Origin: Bacteroidales bacterium
GTDB taxonomy: Bacteria; Bacteroidota; Bacteroidia; Bacteroidales; UBA932
Length of the DNA stretch: 64,000 bases
Reading direction: 5' to 3'
Assembly: GCA_017428325.1 (NCBI GenBank)
Contig: JAFRRA010000002.1
Location: forward strand, 62,001 to 126,000
Shown: positions 45,801 to 53,461 of the stretch, piece by piece
Position numbering within the stretch: position 1 is the first letter of the stretch
Layout of the letters: each line of letters starts with the position of its first letter
Notes under the pieces: generated by a model
Seen by the model: the letters and a program-made list of their open reading frames with translations, nothing else
Database searches by the model: none
Told to the model about the DNA's origin: nothing
Position numbers and translations under genes: made by a program

Positions 45801-45953
45801 AAAGGAACCTGTACGGGTACCCTTGACCATAACGTTAACGCCAGGGATAGGGCCACCGTCTTCTTTTGAGGTTACCGTACCAGTAACCCTACTTTGAGCA
45901 AACGCCATTGTGGAAATGAGCGCTGCCAAAGCGAATAGTAAGACCTTTTTCAT
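42804..45953 (-). CDS. susC: SusC/RagA-like TonB-dependent transporter (pair 2)
   Basis: A 1,049-residue SusC-family importer. The ATG at 45953 (MKKVLLFAL) gives a signal peptide cleaved at FAQ; an upstream in-frame extension to 46160 is basic and unlikely to be translated. The CarbopepD-regulatory-like domain, the LDETIVVAYG TonB-box-like segment, the plug motif LYVIDGVPA and the final aromatic SFGVEVSF barrel strand are present. The first 150 residues are nearly identical in pattern to SusC pair 1, the barrels differ, so the two pairs probably bind different ligands. Confidence 0.95.
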   Translation of the reverse strand: MKKVLLFALAALISTMAFAQSRVTGTVTSKEDGGPIPGVNVMVKGTRTGSFTDENGKYSINAPANATLVFTSVGYTTLEVPVNGRSVVNAVMASDAIGLDETIVVAYGTAKKGSYSGSAAVVKQDAIKDVPVVSFEQALAGKAAGVQAMSYSGQPGSEVEISVRGYGSLNASNKPLYVIDGVPATSGDWGTGNISISAMNYLNPSDIESITILKDAAAASLYGSRASNGVILITTKKGKEGDLVSTFKANASVSYFSYKKHMEMVNDAQNEALQRMSFRNYAEANPSAWSSYGSVDAYVQSMLDVNYPAFDYDKYIYKDWEKALFQKGISQNYEYSISGGNDKGKIYASVAYTDQHGVVKIDYLRRFSATVNGEAKLNKWLKLGGIIQYSWQYQTGHQDGWSSKDNPMFIWKAVMIDRWPYAYKATGELYEEEFSTRFNTINPVGQYKHQINDATQHRVILKGWAEVAFTDYLKLKSTLASDYLYVHDKFNWLYGHPNFYAYGTGYASDKHRNVNKVVSSTTLNFDKMFDVHHVSAMVGWEAEREKFNGLRLGKTDFSYLGATESIMGTTLDEGYAWSYEESLLSLLSSASYDFNSKYYLTGTFRRDGSSRLAPNTRWGNFWSVSGTWRFSKEKFLEFPWLNDGKIRGSYGTSGTLPSDLFGYMSVYDYGYYGSDGASYPGNIANTDLTWEKNKNWNIGLDATLFDRYTLSVEYFNRKTTDLLLDASVASTTGFGSTLMNKGSMVNRGWEVSVNVDIIKKQDMELSVGANWTRVHNEILKLSTDDEAMVDPNWGWFYWKKGYNYYQWYTRTYLGINKTGSDLNGVKPGWPMYARGVFYSKGETLSNDIILRDGTVVKAGEKMPYDGYDYTPSTRNNGKSMVVEGKRAMPKFFGGFNANFRWKDLSVSMAWNYKFGHYLLNSCQDNVATDGYRTFAQPIMKTQLNPWTPENQNTDVPMRYLGNNQGGYYNSSRMLVRGDFARLKNLTISYNLPRAFVQKLTLRNARVYLSGANLLTISKCEIEPELQSNGIYEYGMPALRTWSFGVEVSF

Positions 45954-45988
45954 TGGATAATTTTTAGTTAGTAAATAGGTTTGCTGTT

Positions 45989-45996
45989 CAAATATA
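45989..45996 (-). promoter_or_regulatory. -7 element for susCD pair 2
   Basis: Minus strand TATATTTG lies 35 bp before the susC ATG, in a 210-bp AT-rich gap after the der terminator. A TTTG occurs 12 bases upstream, which is shorter than the usual spacing. Confidence 0.5.
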
Positions 45997-46115
45997 ATCA
46001 ATATGTAACAAAACTGTAATAAAAAATCGCAACTTTTTTTAATTTTTTTCAACTTTTTTATGCAACGTTTTACTTGGCGATTGCATCGTTCCAAGCGCTT
46101 CAAACGGCATAAAAA

Positions 46116-46144
46116 AGAAGCGGAAGGTCTTTCCTTCCGCTTCT
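46116..46144 (-). terminator. Rho-independent terminator after der
   Basis: A 12-bp stem AGAAGCGGAAGG with CCTTCCGCTTCT and 5-base loop, followed on the minus strand by TTTTTT. It ends the engB-prs-nadE-der operon 20 bp after the der stop. Confidence 0.9.
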
Positions 46145-46163
46145 GAAAACTCTTAGCCAATGC

Positions 46164-47480
46164 TTACTTCTTCTCTTTGAAATAAATGTTTATCGGGCAT
46201 CCTGTGAAGTTGAACCGCTCGCGTAACCTGTTCTCCAGAAAGCGTTTATAAGGATCCTTAATGTACTGCGGGAGGTTGCAGAAGAAGGCGAATGAAGGAA
46301 CCTTGGTAGGGAGCTGGGTGATATATTTTATCTTGACTTCCTTGCCTTTGTACATAGGTGGCTGATGCTCTTCGATTTGCGGCATAAGCGCATCGTTGAG
46401 TTCCTTCCAGTCCACCTTCTGGGAGTAGTTTTTATAGACCTCCATCGCCTTTTCGAGCACATCGTGTATCCTCTGCTTGTTGATTACGGAGGTGAAGACA
46501 ACCGGAACGTCTGTGAAAGGAGCGGTCTTGGCAAGTATGTCCTGGGTGAAGTTCTTCATCGTCATAGTGTCCTTTTCTATAAGGTCCCATTTGTTTACCA
46601 CAATGACGCATCCCTTGCCGTTTTTCTGGATCAGATAGAATATGTTCAGGTCCTGGGCCTGGATTCCTTCCGTTGCGTCTATCATAAGGATGCACACGTC
46701 CGAGTTCTCTATGCTGCGGATGGCTCTCATCACGGAGTAGAATTCCAGGTCTTCGCTCACCTTGGTTTTCTTCCTCATTCCTGCGGTGTCCACCAGAAGG
46801 AAGTCGTAGCCGAACTTGTTGTACCGGGTGGTTATGGAATCCCTGGTTGTGCCTGCCACCGGGGTGACTATGTTCCTTTCCTGTCCGAGCAGGGCGTTAG
46901 TCATCGATGACTTGCCTACGTTAGGCCTGCCCACAATCGTGATTCTCGGAAGATGGGCCAGGTCCTCGCTCTCTTCTTTTGAACCTGTCTTTTCCAGTTC
47001 GGCGACAATGCGGTCCAGAAGGTCTCCGGTTCCTCCGCCGCTGGCTGAGGCTATCACCATAGGGTCGCCGAGACCGAGGGAATGGAACTCGTATGTTCCG
47101 TAAATCTTTTCTCCCGAATCCACCTTGTTGACAGCCAGTATGACCGGCTTGTCGCTGCGCCTGAGTATCTTGGCGATTGACAGGTCGTAGTCCGTTATTC
47201 CAGTTCCCACATCGCAGAGGAAAAGGATGACGTCTGCCTCGTCAATTGCAGACATTACCTGCTTGCGTATCTCGTTCTCGAAAACGTCGTCCGAATTGGT
47301 AGTGTATCCGCCGGTGTCTATGACGGAAAAGGTCTTTCCGCACCACTCGCACTTGCCATAGTGGCGGTCTCTGGTAACGCCCGCCGTCTGGTCCACAATC
47401 GCTCTGCGCTGCCCCACCAGACGGTTGAACAGGGTGGATTTTCCCACGTTAGGACGTCCTACTATAGCTACTATTCCCAT
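46164..47480 (-). CDS. der: Ribosome biogenesis GTPase Der (EngA)
   Basis: A 438-residue double GTPase that assists 50S subunit assembly. It has two G domains in tandem: first P-loop GRPNVGKST at residues 8-16 with DTGGYTT and NKVD, second P-loop GRPNVGKSS near residue 183 with DTAGM and NKWD, then the C-terminal KH-like domain. The length and layout are typical. It lies 4 bp after the small membrane protein gene. Confidence 0.97.
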   Translation of the reverse strand: MGIVAIVGRPNVGKSTLFNRLVGQRRAIVDQTAGVTRDRHYGKCEWCGKTFSVIDTGGYTTNSDDVFENEIRKQVMSAIDEADVILFLCDVGTGITDYDLSIAKILRRSDKPVILAVNKVDSGEKIYGTYEFHSLGLGDPMVIASASGGGTGDLLDRIVAELEKTGSKEESEDLAHLPRITIVGRPNVGKSSMTNALLGQERNIVTPVAGTTRDSITTRYNKFGYDFLLVDTAGMRKKTKVSEDLEFYSVMRAIRSIENSDVCILMIDATEGIQAQDLNIFYLIQKNGKGCVIVVNKWDLIEKDTMTMKNFTQDILAKTAPFTDVPVVFTSVINKQRIHDVLEKAMEVYKNYSQKVDWKELNDALMPQIEEHQPPMYKGKEVKIKYITQLPTKVPSFAFFCNLPQYIKDPYKRFLENRLRERFNFTGCPINIYFKEKK

Positions 47481-47484
47481 ATTG

Positions 47485-47784
47485 TTATTTCCTTATAAGA
47501 CCCTTCAGGGCGCATTCCTGCTCACAGGCGGAGCATTGCCCGTCGGGTTCTGTCTTTATACGTTTACTGCTTCGTCCGGTTACTTTTATATGGGTGGACT
47601 TGCCCCATATCCTTTCATCCTCCTCCCTCATGCATACGATGCCTCTTTTGCGCATTTCCTTGTTGTGCCCCACTTCCGAGTCCGGGAACCTGCCGTCTTT
47701 CCTGAATATGATGTTGAAGCACAACCCGAACACGCACAGTCCCACCAGGACCACGGAGGCCAGTATTACGGCAAGGGTGTTCAT
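47485..47784 (-). CDS. Small conserved membrane protein with a C-terminal CxxC-C motif
   Basis: A 99-residue protein: one N-terminal membrane segment (residues 3-27), then [19 protein letters not shown], and a C-terminal Cys cluster QCSACEQEC (CxxC plus a third Cys four residues on). I recognise the [14 protein letters not shown] block as conserved in Bacteroidota proteins of similar length, with no assigned function. The cysteines may bind a metal. It is 4 bp upstream of der and 3 bp downstream of nadE. Confidence 0.82.
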   Translation of the reverse strand: MNTLAVILASVVLVGLCVFGLCFNIIFRKDGRFPDSEVGHNKEMRKRGIVCMREEDERIWGKSTHIKVTGRSSKRIKTEPDGQCSACEQECALKGLIRK

Positions 47785-47787
47785 CGG

Positions 47788-48636
47788 TTACTTGATAAGC
47801 CATTTTTCCCTGTAGACAACAGGGGCGTTGCTTATGTTGAGGATCGGAGGTATCTGATGGATCTTGAAGGCGGACTTGCCGGTAAGGGAGCTGATCCTGT
47901 CCAGAAGCTCTTTGTCGTAGCCTTCTTCCTCCAGCTGGGCATAGGTCTTTCCGCCCTCGTTTACCGCATAGAGGATAGGGTCCAGAAGCTCGTAGTCCGG
48001 AAGGGAATCCGAATCTTTCTGTTCAGGACGGAGTTCCGCGCTCGGAGCCTTGGTAAGGGTGGAAACCGGGATAATCTCGCTCTCGCAGTTTATGTCGTAG
48101 GCAAGCTCGTAGACATCTCCCTTGTAAAGGTCTGCGATGACCATAATCGCTCCGGCCAGGTCTCCGTACAGGGTGCCGTAGCCCGTGCACAGCTCGCTCT
48201 TGTTGGATGTGTTGAGAAGCAGGGCGTTGAACTTGTTGGCATAAGCCATCAGGATGGTTCCCCTTATCCTGGCCTGGAGGTTTTCCTCAGCCACGCTCCA
48301 TTCCCTTCTGTCCTTGAACACATCCTCCAGCCCTTTCATGAACTTGTGGTAGATCTCGGAGATAGGAATTACGTTGTATGTTATTCCCAGATTGTCTGCA
48401 AGGTCCACCGCATCCTGGATGGAGTGCATCGTGGAGAACTCGCTCGGCAGCAGTATGCCGTGAACGTTCTCTTTTCCCAGAGCCTCTACGGCCAACGCTG
48501 CAACCACAGCGGAATCGATGCCGCCGGACAGGCCCAGAACGGCTTTCTGCATATGACAGCCTTCGAAGTAGTCCTGGATGCCTTTAACCAGGCGGGAGCG
48601 GATCTCTCCTATGGTGAATTCTCTGTGGATGAGCAT
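47788..48636 (-). CDS. nadE: NAD+ synthetase
   Basis: NadE converts deamido-NAD to NAD using ATP and ammonia. The 282-residue protein is the synthetase domain alone: PP-loop LSGGIDS at residues 36-42, LPSEFSTMHSIQDA, ARIRGTILMAYAN, LLNTSNKSELCTGY, and DPILYAVNEGG. It lacks the N-terminal glutaminase (nitrilase-like) domain found in the longer form, so it should use free ammonia or a separate amidotransferase. Confidence 0.93.
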   Translation of the reverse strand: MLIHREFTIGEIRSRLVKGIQDYFEGCHMQKAVLGLSGGIDSAVVAALAVEALGKENVHGILLPSEFSTMHSIQDAVDLADNLGITYNVIPISEIYHKFMKGLEDVFKDRREWSVAEENLQARIRGTILMAYANKFNALLLNTSNKSELCTGYGTLYGDLAGAIMVIADLYKGDVYELAYDINCESEIIPVSTLTKAPSAELRPEQKDSDSLPDYELLDPILYAVNEGGKTYAQLEEEGYDKELLDRISSLTGKSAFKIHQIPPILNISNAPVVYREKWLIK

Positions 48637-48662
48637 ATCTGTAAGTTTTGACTTTGATTTTT

Positions 48663-49607
48663 CTAATACATCAGCGTGTTGCCGAAGGACTTGTCCCTGT
48701 AGACCTTGTCAATCACATCGCCGAAGAGTTCGGCAACGGAGATGACCTTGATCTTGCTTGTGTCGGCTCCTTCCGGTGCCCTGAGAGGGATGGTGTCGGT
48801 GACAACCAGTTCCTCAAGAGGGGAGGATGCTATGTGCTCGTAAGCCGCACCTGAGAGTACAGGGTGAGTTGCCAGAGCCCTTACGCTTTTGGCTCCCTTG
48901 TCGATGAGCATGCTGGCGGCCTTGCAGAGGGTGCCGGCGGTGTCTACCATATCGTCGACGATCACGATATTCCTTCCCTCAACTTCTCCGATGGCGGTCA
49001 TTGATCCAACCACATTTGCCCTTTCCCTGCTCTTGTGGCAGATGATCATAGGGCAGCCTACAATCCTGGAGTAGGCGTTAACTCTCTTGGCGCTTCCCAT
49101 ATCAGGGGCGGCGATGCTGAGGTCCTCAAGCTTGAGAGAACGCAGGTAAGGCAGGAATATGGAGCTTGCGTAGATATGGTCAACCGGGAAGTCGAAGAAT
49201 CCCTGGATCTGGTCTGCGTGAAGGTCTGCGGTCATGATCCTGTCGCATCCGGAAGCGGCCAGCAGGTTTGCAACCAGCTTGGCTCCGATAGATACCCTAG
49301 GACGGTCCTTGCGGTCTTGCCTTGCCCATCCGAAATACGGCATCACGGCCACAACCTTGTAGGCTGAGGCTCTCTTTGCCGCGTCAATCATAAGCAGCAG
49401 TTCCATAAGGTTTTCCATTGGCGGGAAGGTGGAGCAGACAATAAACACCGCAACGCCACGCACGCTCTCCAGGTAGATAGGCTGGAATTCCCCGTCGCTG
49501 AAGACCGTAACATCAGATTTGCCAAGTTCCAGATTAAGCGATTTTGAAATGCGCTCAGCCAGGTATCTGGAGTTTCTGGTTGAGAAAATCTTGATTGGAT
49601 GTTCCAT
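48663..49607 (-). CDS. prs: Ribose-phosphate pyrophosphokinase
   Basis: Makes PRPP from ribose-5-phosphate and ATP for nucleotide, His and NAD synthesis. 314 residues; conserved FSDGEFQP, the catalytic MPYFGWARQDRK flexible loop near 90-101, LHADQIQGFFD, and the PRPP-binding VIVDDMVDTAGTL near residue 218. It is placed next to nadE, whose pathway needs PRPP. Confidence 0.97.
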   Translation of the reverse strand: MEHPIKIFSTRNSRYLAERISKSLNLELGKSDVTVFSDGEFQPIYLESVRGVAVFIVCSTFPPMENLMELLLMIDAAKRASAYKVVAVMPYFGWARQDRKDRPRVSIGAKLVANLLAASGCDRIMTADLHADQIQGFFDFPVDHIYASSIFLPYLRSLKLEDLSIAAPDMGSAKRVNAYSRIVGCPMIICHKSRERANVVGSMTAIGEVEGRNIVIVDDMVDTAGTLCKAASMLIDKGAKSVRALATHPVLSGAAYEHIASSPLEELVVTDTIPLRAPEGADTSKIKVISVAELFGDVIDKVYRDKSFGNTLMY

Positions 49608-49617
49608 ATTCTTGCTT

Positions 49618-50244
49618 TTATCTTGTTCTAAATAAGTTCAGTACCTGCTCCATGTAGGCTATTATCTCCTCTTTTCCTGTCCCTTTCTCAGACGAACTGA
49701 CAAAAATCGGGGGAAGCTCCTCCCAATACTCTGACAGTGTTTTCTTTACACTCGCGATATTCTTTTCCAGCTCGCTTTTTCTCGGCTTGTCTGATTTTGT
49801 AAAGATAATGGAAAAAGGAATACCTTCTTCACCCAGAGCCGTAATAAAGTCAAGATCTATCTGCTGGAGGGTGTGTCTGGAGTCCAGCAAAACAAACAGG
49901 GTGGCCAGCTGTTCAGATTCTCCTATGAACTCGTTGTTCATCCGGGCCAGTTCGTCTCTCATCTTGCCGGAAATCTTGGCATAGCCGTATCCCGGCAGGT
50001 CCACCAGGTACCAGCTGTCGTTGATAAGGAAATGATTTATGGAGATTGTCTTGCCTGGAGAAGAGCTTGTGCGGGCCAGTTCCTTGCCCTTGGTTATCTT
50101 CTCGGCTCCGGAGCACAGCATGTTAATCAGGGAAGATTTTCCCACGTTGGAGCGCCCTATGAAGGCGATTTCCGGGAGTCTTTTGCCCGGCCTGCCTTTC
50201 AAGGTGGTGCTGCTTCCTGCGAATGCCGCCTTCTTGATTTTCAT
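49618..50244 (-). CDS. engB: Ribosome-biogenesis GTPase EngB (YsxC/YihA)
   Basis: A 208-residue single-domain GTPase required for 50S maturation. G1 GRSNVGKSSLI near residue 32, G3 DLPGYG near 80, G4 TKSDK near 145, and the C-terminal SSEKGTGKEEI. The ATG at 50244 (MKIKKAAFAGS) is chosen because it lies 12 bp after the expected transcription start and matches the family start. First gene of the engB-prs-nadE-der operon. Confidence 0.96.
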   Translation of the reverse strand: MKIKKAAFAGSSTTLKGRPGKRLPEIAFIGRSNVGKSSLINMLCSGAEKITKGKELARTSSSPGKTISINHFLINDSWYLVDLPGYGYAKISGKMRDELARMNNEFIGESEQLATLFVLLDSRHTLQQIDLDFITALGEEGIPFSIIFTKSDKPRKSELEKNIASVKKTLSEYWEELPPIFVSSSEKGTGKEEIIAYMEQVLNLFRTR

Positions 50245-50254
50245 ACCTGGAATG

Positions 50255-50288
50255 TTTGGCTGCAAATTTAAGTTTTTTCCTATTTTTG
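50255..50288 (+). promoter_or_regulatory. Promoter of the lipoprotein gene, overlapping the engB promoter
   Basis: Plus strand: TTTG (50255-50258), 22 bases, TATTTTTG (50281-50288). It overlaps the engB promoter (50263-50293) on the opposite strand. Confidence 0.6.
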
Positions 50289-50293
50289 CACAA
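50263..50293 (-). promoter_or_regulatory. Promoter of the engB operon
   Basis: Minus strand: TTG (50293-50291), 20 bases, TAAATTTG (50270-50263). Both elements and the spacing fit the Bacteroidota consensus. The predicted start is near 50256, giving a short leader before the engB ATG. Confidence 0.7.
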
Positions 50294-50332
50294 CAAAACA
50301 CGTCCGGAAACCAATATTAATCAATAACAGCA

Positions 50333-50923
50333 ATGAAAAAAGTTTTGACAAAATCCATTTTGTTCTCAGCGATGGTTCTAGGTTTGGCCCTGGCCTCCTG
50401 CACCAGCAAACCTAAAGAGCAGCCGGCTGAACAGCCTGCAAACGCTCCTGACTCCGCCCTTGTAGCCGCTGCCGAGAACAACATCAAGGCACATCAGGAA
50501 GACATCCAGACACTGTGGTATCTGGCTTATGGGGATAAGAAAATCGCCAATTACTCTCTTGCCAACGACTATGTATTTCTCAGCTCCGAGGACGGCAAGG
50601 ATGCATTGCTCCTTTCCTTCTACAAGGATATGAAAGACATCGACAATTTTGATGGTATTCCTGTTACCGAAGGCCAGGAAGTGTCATTCCAGGGAGATGC
50701 GGTTGTAGTTAAGGGTTTCGGCCAGACTACCTATTTCCAGAAGACCGAAAACGAGGGTTTCAAGCAGCTCTTCACCGAGAGCGAGAAAGACGGAAAGAAG
50801 GTCTTTAACGATGATCTCGGCGAGCCTTTCGGCGAGGCTGAGGCACAGGCTTTCATAGAGAACCTCTCCAAGGAAGCCTCTACAAAGCTTTCAGACATCC
50901 TTGTCAAGTGGAAGACCGAATAA
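50333..50923 (+). CDS. Predicted lipoprotein, unknown function
   Basis: A 196-residue protein with a signal peptide and lipobox ASC (Cys23) followed by a Pro/Gln-rich tether (KEQPAEQPANAP). The mature domain starts near ENNIKAHQEDIQTLWYLAY and is alpha/beta-like without a recognised motif. It is single-gene, with a promoter divergent from engB and its own terminator at 50946. Confidence 0.83.
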   Translation: MKKVLTKSILFSAMVLGLALASCTSKPKEQPAEQPANAPDSALVAAAENNIKAHQEDIQTLWYLAYGDKKIANYSLANDYVFLSSEDGKDALLLSFYKDMKDIDNFDGIPVTEGQEVSFQGDAVVVKGFGQTTYFQKTENEGFKQLFTESEKDGKKVFNDDLGEPFGEAEAQAFIENLSKEASTKLSDILVKWKTE

Positions 50924-50945
50924 TTATTCGCAAAACCGCTAAATG

Positions 50946-50977
50946 AAAAGACCGATGCCATGGCACCGGTCTTTTTT
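50946..50977 (+). terminator. Terminator after the lipoprotein gene
   Basis: AAAAGACCG and CGGTCTTTT flank an inner palindrome TGCCATGGCA with one mismatch, followed by TTTCTTT. The left A-tract gives some activity for the opposite strand as well. Confidence 0.78.
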
Positions 50978-50995
50978 CTTTATAGAGACTGTCTG

Positions 50996-51871
50996 TTAAT
51001 ACACATTGATATTGACGGTCTTGTTGTTATTGTTATTCTTAGGCTGAGATTTGGCAGGTGGTGGCAATTGTATCTTTACACTCCATGTCAAATAACTATT
51101 GTCTTTGGACATTTCTCTGAATCTGACAACAGAAACACTTCTTGGGAGAGGTTTGAATTGAACCTTAAATGTCGGATTACCGTGGTAGGCTTGATCGTTC
51201 TGGAAATTCAAAGGCTTTACCGCTTTATATACAGTTTCTGTGTCATCGTCAACCAGCGCCATTTTTGCCGTATTCATTTTCAACGCATTATAATTGCCCA
51301 AATTATAAGTGAAGTGTACGATGGTATACTCGTTGGTCCTTATGACTTTTACAACCCTTATAGATTTATTGTTCGTTGTTTGGCTAGGGTTGTTGTAAGT
51401 CTTTGAAGATCCACCCGAAGACGTCTGCCTGTTAGCGTTTGTCTGTGCGCTTTTCTTCTGTTGGCCATTGACCGGCAACGAAATATTGCTGACGATAAAC
51501 GGATTCTCTACTCCGGCAGCCTCCCTGAATGTCACCCTGGATGTACTTTTCGGCAGAGGAGGGAACTCGATCTTAAATGTTGTATTTCCGCCTTTATACT
51601 TTACTCCCCATTTGAAATTCAAGGCATCCGTGGCCTGGTATTTCTTGCCAGTGGCCTCGTCTTTCAGATAAGGATAAGCGTCAATACAGCTCCAGGCGTT
51701 AGCGCTATTTGAAGTATACTTCAGATAGACTATAGTGGCATCTGAAGTTCTTTCTACCTTGGTTACCTTGACTCTGCTGTCATTTGACTTTTGACTCGGG
51801 TTGTTATAAGTCTGGGCACCCGCAGTCAAAGCCACCAAAAGCAGGGCTGTCAATAAAAGAATCCTTTTCAT
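50996..51871 (-). CDS. Secreted protein with two copies of an unrecognised domain
   Basis: A 291-residue protein with a signal peptide (TAGA-Q). The mature chain contains two homologous domains, about residues 20-130 and 158-275, separated by a Gln/Ser/Asn-rich linker. Each shows TYNNPSQ, VVKVxRT or VTKVERT, a TIVxxxY block, LNF, then FKxxFxPLPxSxS and a VxFRE strand. It ends with PPPA and an Asn-rich tail closing in KTVNIN. It is paralogous to the product at 52491 over the whole length. I do not recognise the domain family; it may be an Ig-like periplasmic domain. Confidence 0.83.
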   Translation of the reverse strand: MKRILLLTALLLVALTAGAQTYNNPSQKSNDSRVKVTKVERTSDATIVYLKYTSNSANAWSCIDAYPYLKDEATGKKYQATDALNFKWGVKYKGGNTTFKIEFPPLPKSTSRVTFREAAGVENPFIVSNISLPVNGQQKKSAQTNANRQTSSGGSSKTYNNPSQTTNNKSIRVVKVIRTNEYTIVHFTYNLGNYNALKMNTAKMALVDDDTETVYKAVKPLNFQNDQAYHGNPTFKVQFKPLPRSVSVVRFREMSKDNSYLTWSVKIQLPPPAKSQPKNNNNNKTVNINVY

Positions 51872-51883
51872 TTAATGTTTTTT

Positions 51884-52456
51884 TTATTTATTGGCTATGA
51901 AATACACGATGTACCACTTGTCTTTCTCGTAACCAGGCATCTGCTTGTCGTCATCAGTATTCTTGCCTTCTCCGGTATATTCGATTTCAACGTCATCTTC
52001 TACAGCCTTTTCACCGACTGTCTTAGTGGCATCAGCTTTCTTCATGAATTCGTTGTAGTCTGCCTCATTGCGGAAAGCGATGGTTCCGTAAGCCACAGAC
52101 TCTGCTGTCAGATGGATGACAATGGCATTGTCGTCATCGGCGGTAATGGCTACCGGATGGCCCTCTTCGTCGAGTTCAACAGTAGCGCCCTTTCCGTAAT
52201 AATACTGGAGGTTGTCGCACTGAGCATCCTTTACTTCCTGCCTGAATGCTTTCAGAGTTTTCAAACCCATAGCATCGAGCAATTCCTGTGGAACAGCTTC
52301 CCAGTCACCGTTAATCAGCGTCACCAGATGTTCAGGGGCAAGGGTTGTTACGGCGTCTTTTGGCTGCTCTACATTCTCTGCCGGTTTTGCCTTGCAGGCG
52401 GAAACCATCACGGCAGCAGCCAATGCGATAATTGAGAAAATTGCAATCTTTTTCAT
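51884..52456 (-). CDS. Predicted lipoprotein, unknown function
   Basis: A 190-residue protein with lipobox VSAC (Cys21). The mature region is acidic with NLQYYYGKGATVELDEEG and a late YEKDKWYIVYFI; no motif is recognised. It lies 12 bp upstream of one two-domain paralogue and 34 bp downstream of the other, so it is probably part of the same envelope operon. Confidence 0.8.
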   Translation of the reverse strand: MKKIAIFSIIALAAAVMVSACKAKPAENVEQPKDAVTTLAPEHLVTLINGDWEAVPQELLDAMGLKTLKAFRQEVKDAQCDNLQYYYGKGATVELDEEGHPVAITADDDNAIVIHLTAESVAYGTIAFRNEADYNEFMKKADATKTVGEKAVEDDVEIEYTGEGKNTDDDKQMPGYEKDKWYIVYFIANK

Positions 52457-52490
52457 GGTCTTTATGTTTAAAATTTCGAATAACTTTCTT

Positions 52491-53444
52491 TTACATGTTG
52501 ATAATCACGGTTTTGTTGCCGCTGTTGTTTTTAGGTTTCGGTTCTGCAGGAGGCGGTAGCTGGATGTTGTAAACTTCCTTCTCATAGCTTTTGAAAGTCA
52601 CTTCCGAAACACTTCTCGGTAGAGGCGGGAATTCGATCTTATATGTATTGGCATTTGGATAATCATAGCTGTCTATGAAATTAAGTGCCTTTCTCGCCTT
52701 GTATTTCTTGTTAGTGTCTTCATCTATCAATTCCACAAACGCGGTATAAACACTACCGCCTTGAGAAATATAGAAGTGAACGACGGTAGATGTTTTTGTC
52801 CTTATGACTTTTGTTACCTTATACCAAGAATTTCTTGGGCGTTGACGCGGGTTAGTGTAGGTGGTCTTTCCGTCTACAGTCTGAATGTTCGGCGATGAAG
52901 TTTTCTTAGCCGTAGTCTGCTTTTTGGCGGTTGTCTTCTGTTTTGTTGCAGTCTGTTTCTTGGCCGTGGTCTGCTTTTTGGCTGTAGTTGCAGTCTGCTT
53001 CTTGGCCGTAGTCTGTTTGCTTTGAGTTGTATTTTGGGTGCTTGCCTTGGTCAATGTTATGTTTTTGATTATCCAAGGGTTCTGGACACCATCAGCCTCC
53101 TTGTACGTTAGTTTGGTAGCGGATGCCGGAAGAGGCGGGAATTTGATTTTAAATGTGATATTTCCCACATATTGTGCACCCCATTTGAAATTCGCCGCTG
53201 CTGTTGCCTTATATTTTTTGCCTGTGGCCTGGTCTGTGAGTGTGGGATAAGCGTCTATCATGCCCGCACTGTTACTTGTCGGAGAAGAATACTTCAGATA
53301 GACCATAGTGTAGTTGGCGAATTTTTCCACCTTGGACACTTTAACAGTCTTGCTGTTGGAACTTTGCGGCGGATTAACGTATGTCTGCGCACTGGAAGCA
53401 AATCCAATGAAGAGCAAGGCTGTCAGCAAAAGAATCCTTTTCAT
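52491..53444 (-). CDS. Secreted two-domain protein with a Lys/Thr/Gln repeat linker
   Basis: A 317-residue paralogue of the protein at 50996. Signal peptide (FASSA-Q), domain 1 (about 20-132), a linker of about 50 residues made of repeats such as AKKQTT, and domain 2 (about 193-300), then the same C-terminal pattern LPPPAEPKPKNN and KTVIIN. The linker is very basic (histone-H1-like) and could bind nucleic acid, LPS or peptidoglycan, which is only inference. Function unknown. Confidence 0.83.
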   Translation of the reverse strand: MKRILLLTALLFIGFASSAQTYVNPPQSSNSKTVKVSKVEKFANYTMVYLKYSSPTSNSAGMIDAYPTLTDQATGKKYKATAAANFKWGAQYVGNITFKIKFPPLPASATKLTYKEADGVQNPWIIKNITLTKASTQNTTQSKQTTAKKQTATTAKKQTTAKKQTATKQKTTAKKQTTAKKTSSPNIQTVDGKTTYTNPRQRPRNSWYKVTKVIRTKTSTVVHFYISQGGSVYTAFVELIDEDTNKKYKARKALNFIDSYDYPNANTYKIEFPPLPRSVSEVTFKSYEKEVYNIQLPPPAEPKPKNNSGNKTVIINM

Positions 53445-53461
53445 AATATTTTTCTATGTTT

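Noticed and set aside
33439-46000. Integrated mobile element
   Set aside because: AT-richer parts exist, but no integrase, transposase, direct repeat or attachment site was seen next to the tRNA gene.
45954-46160. N-terminal extension of susC pair 2
   Set aside because: The extra residues are basic and precede a perfect signal peptide; a promoter and a terminator occupy the stretch.
52885-53040. CRISPR or satellite repeat in the Lys/Thr/Gln region
   Set aside because: It is a coding repeat (AKKQTT units) inside a clear protein frame.
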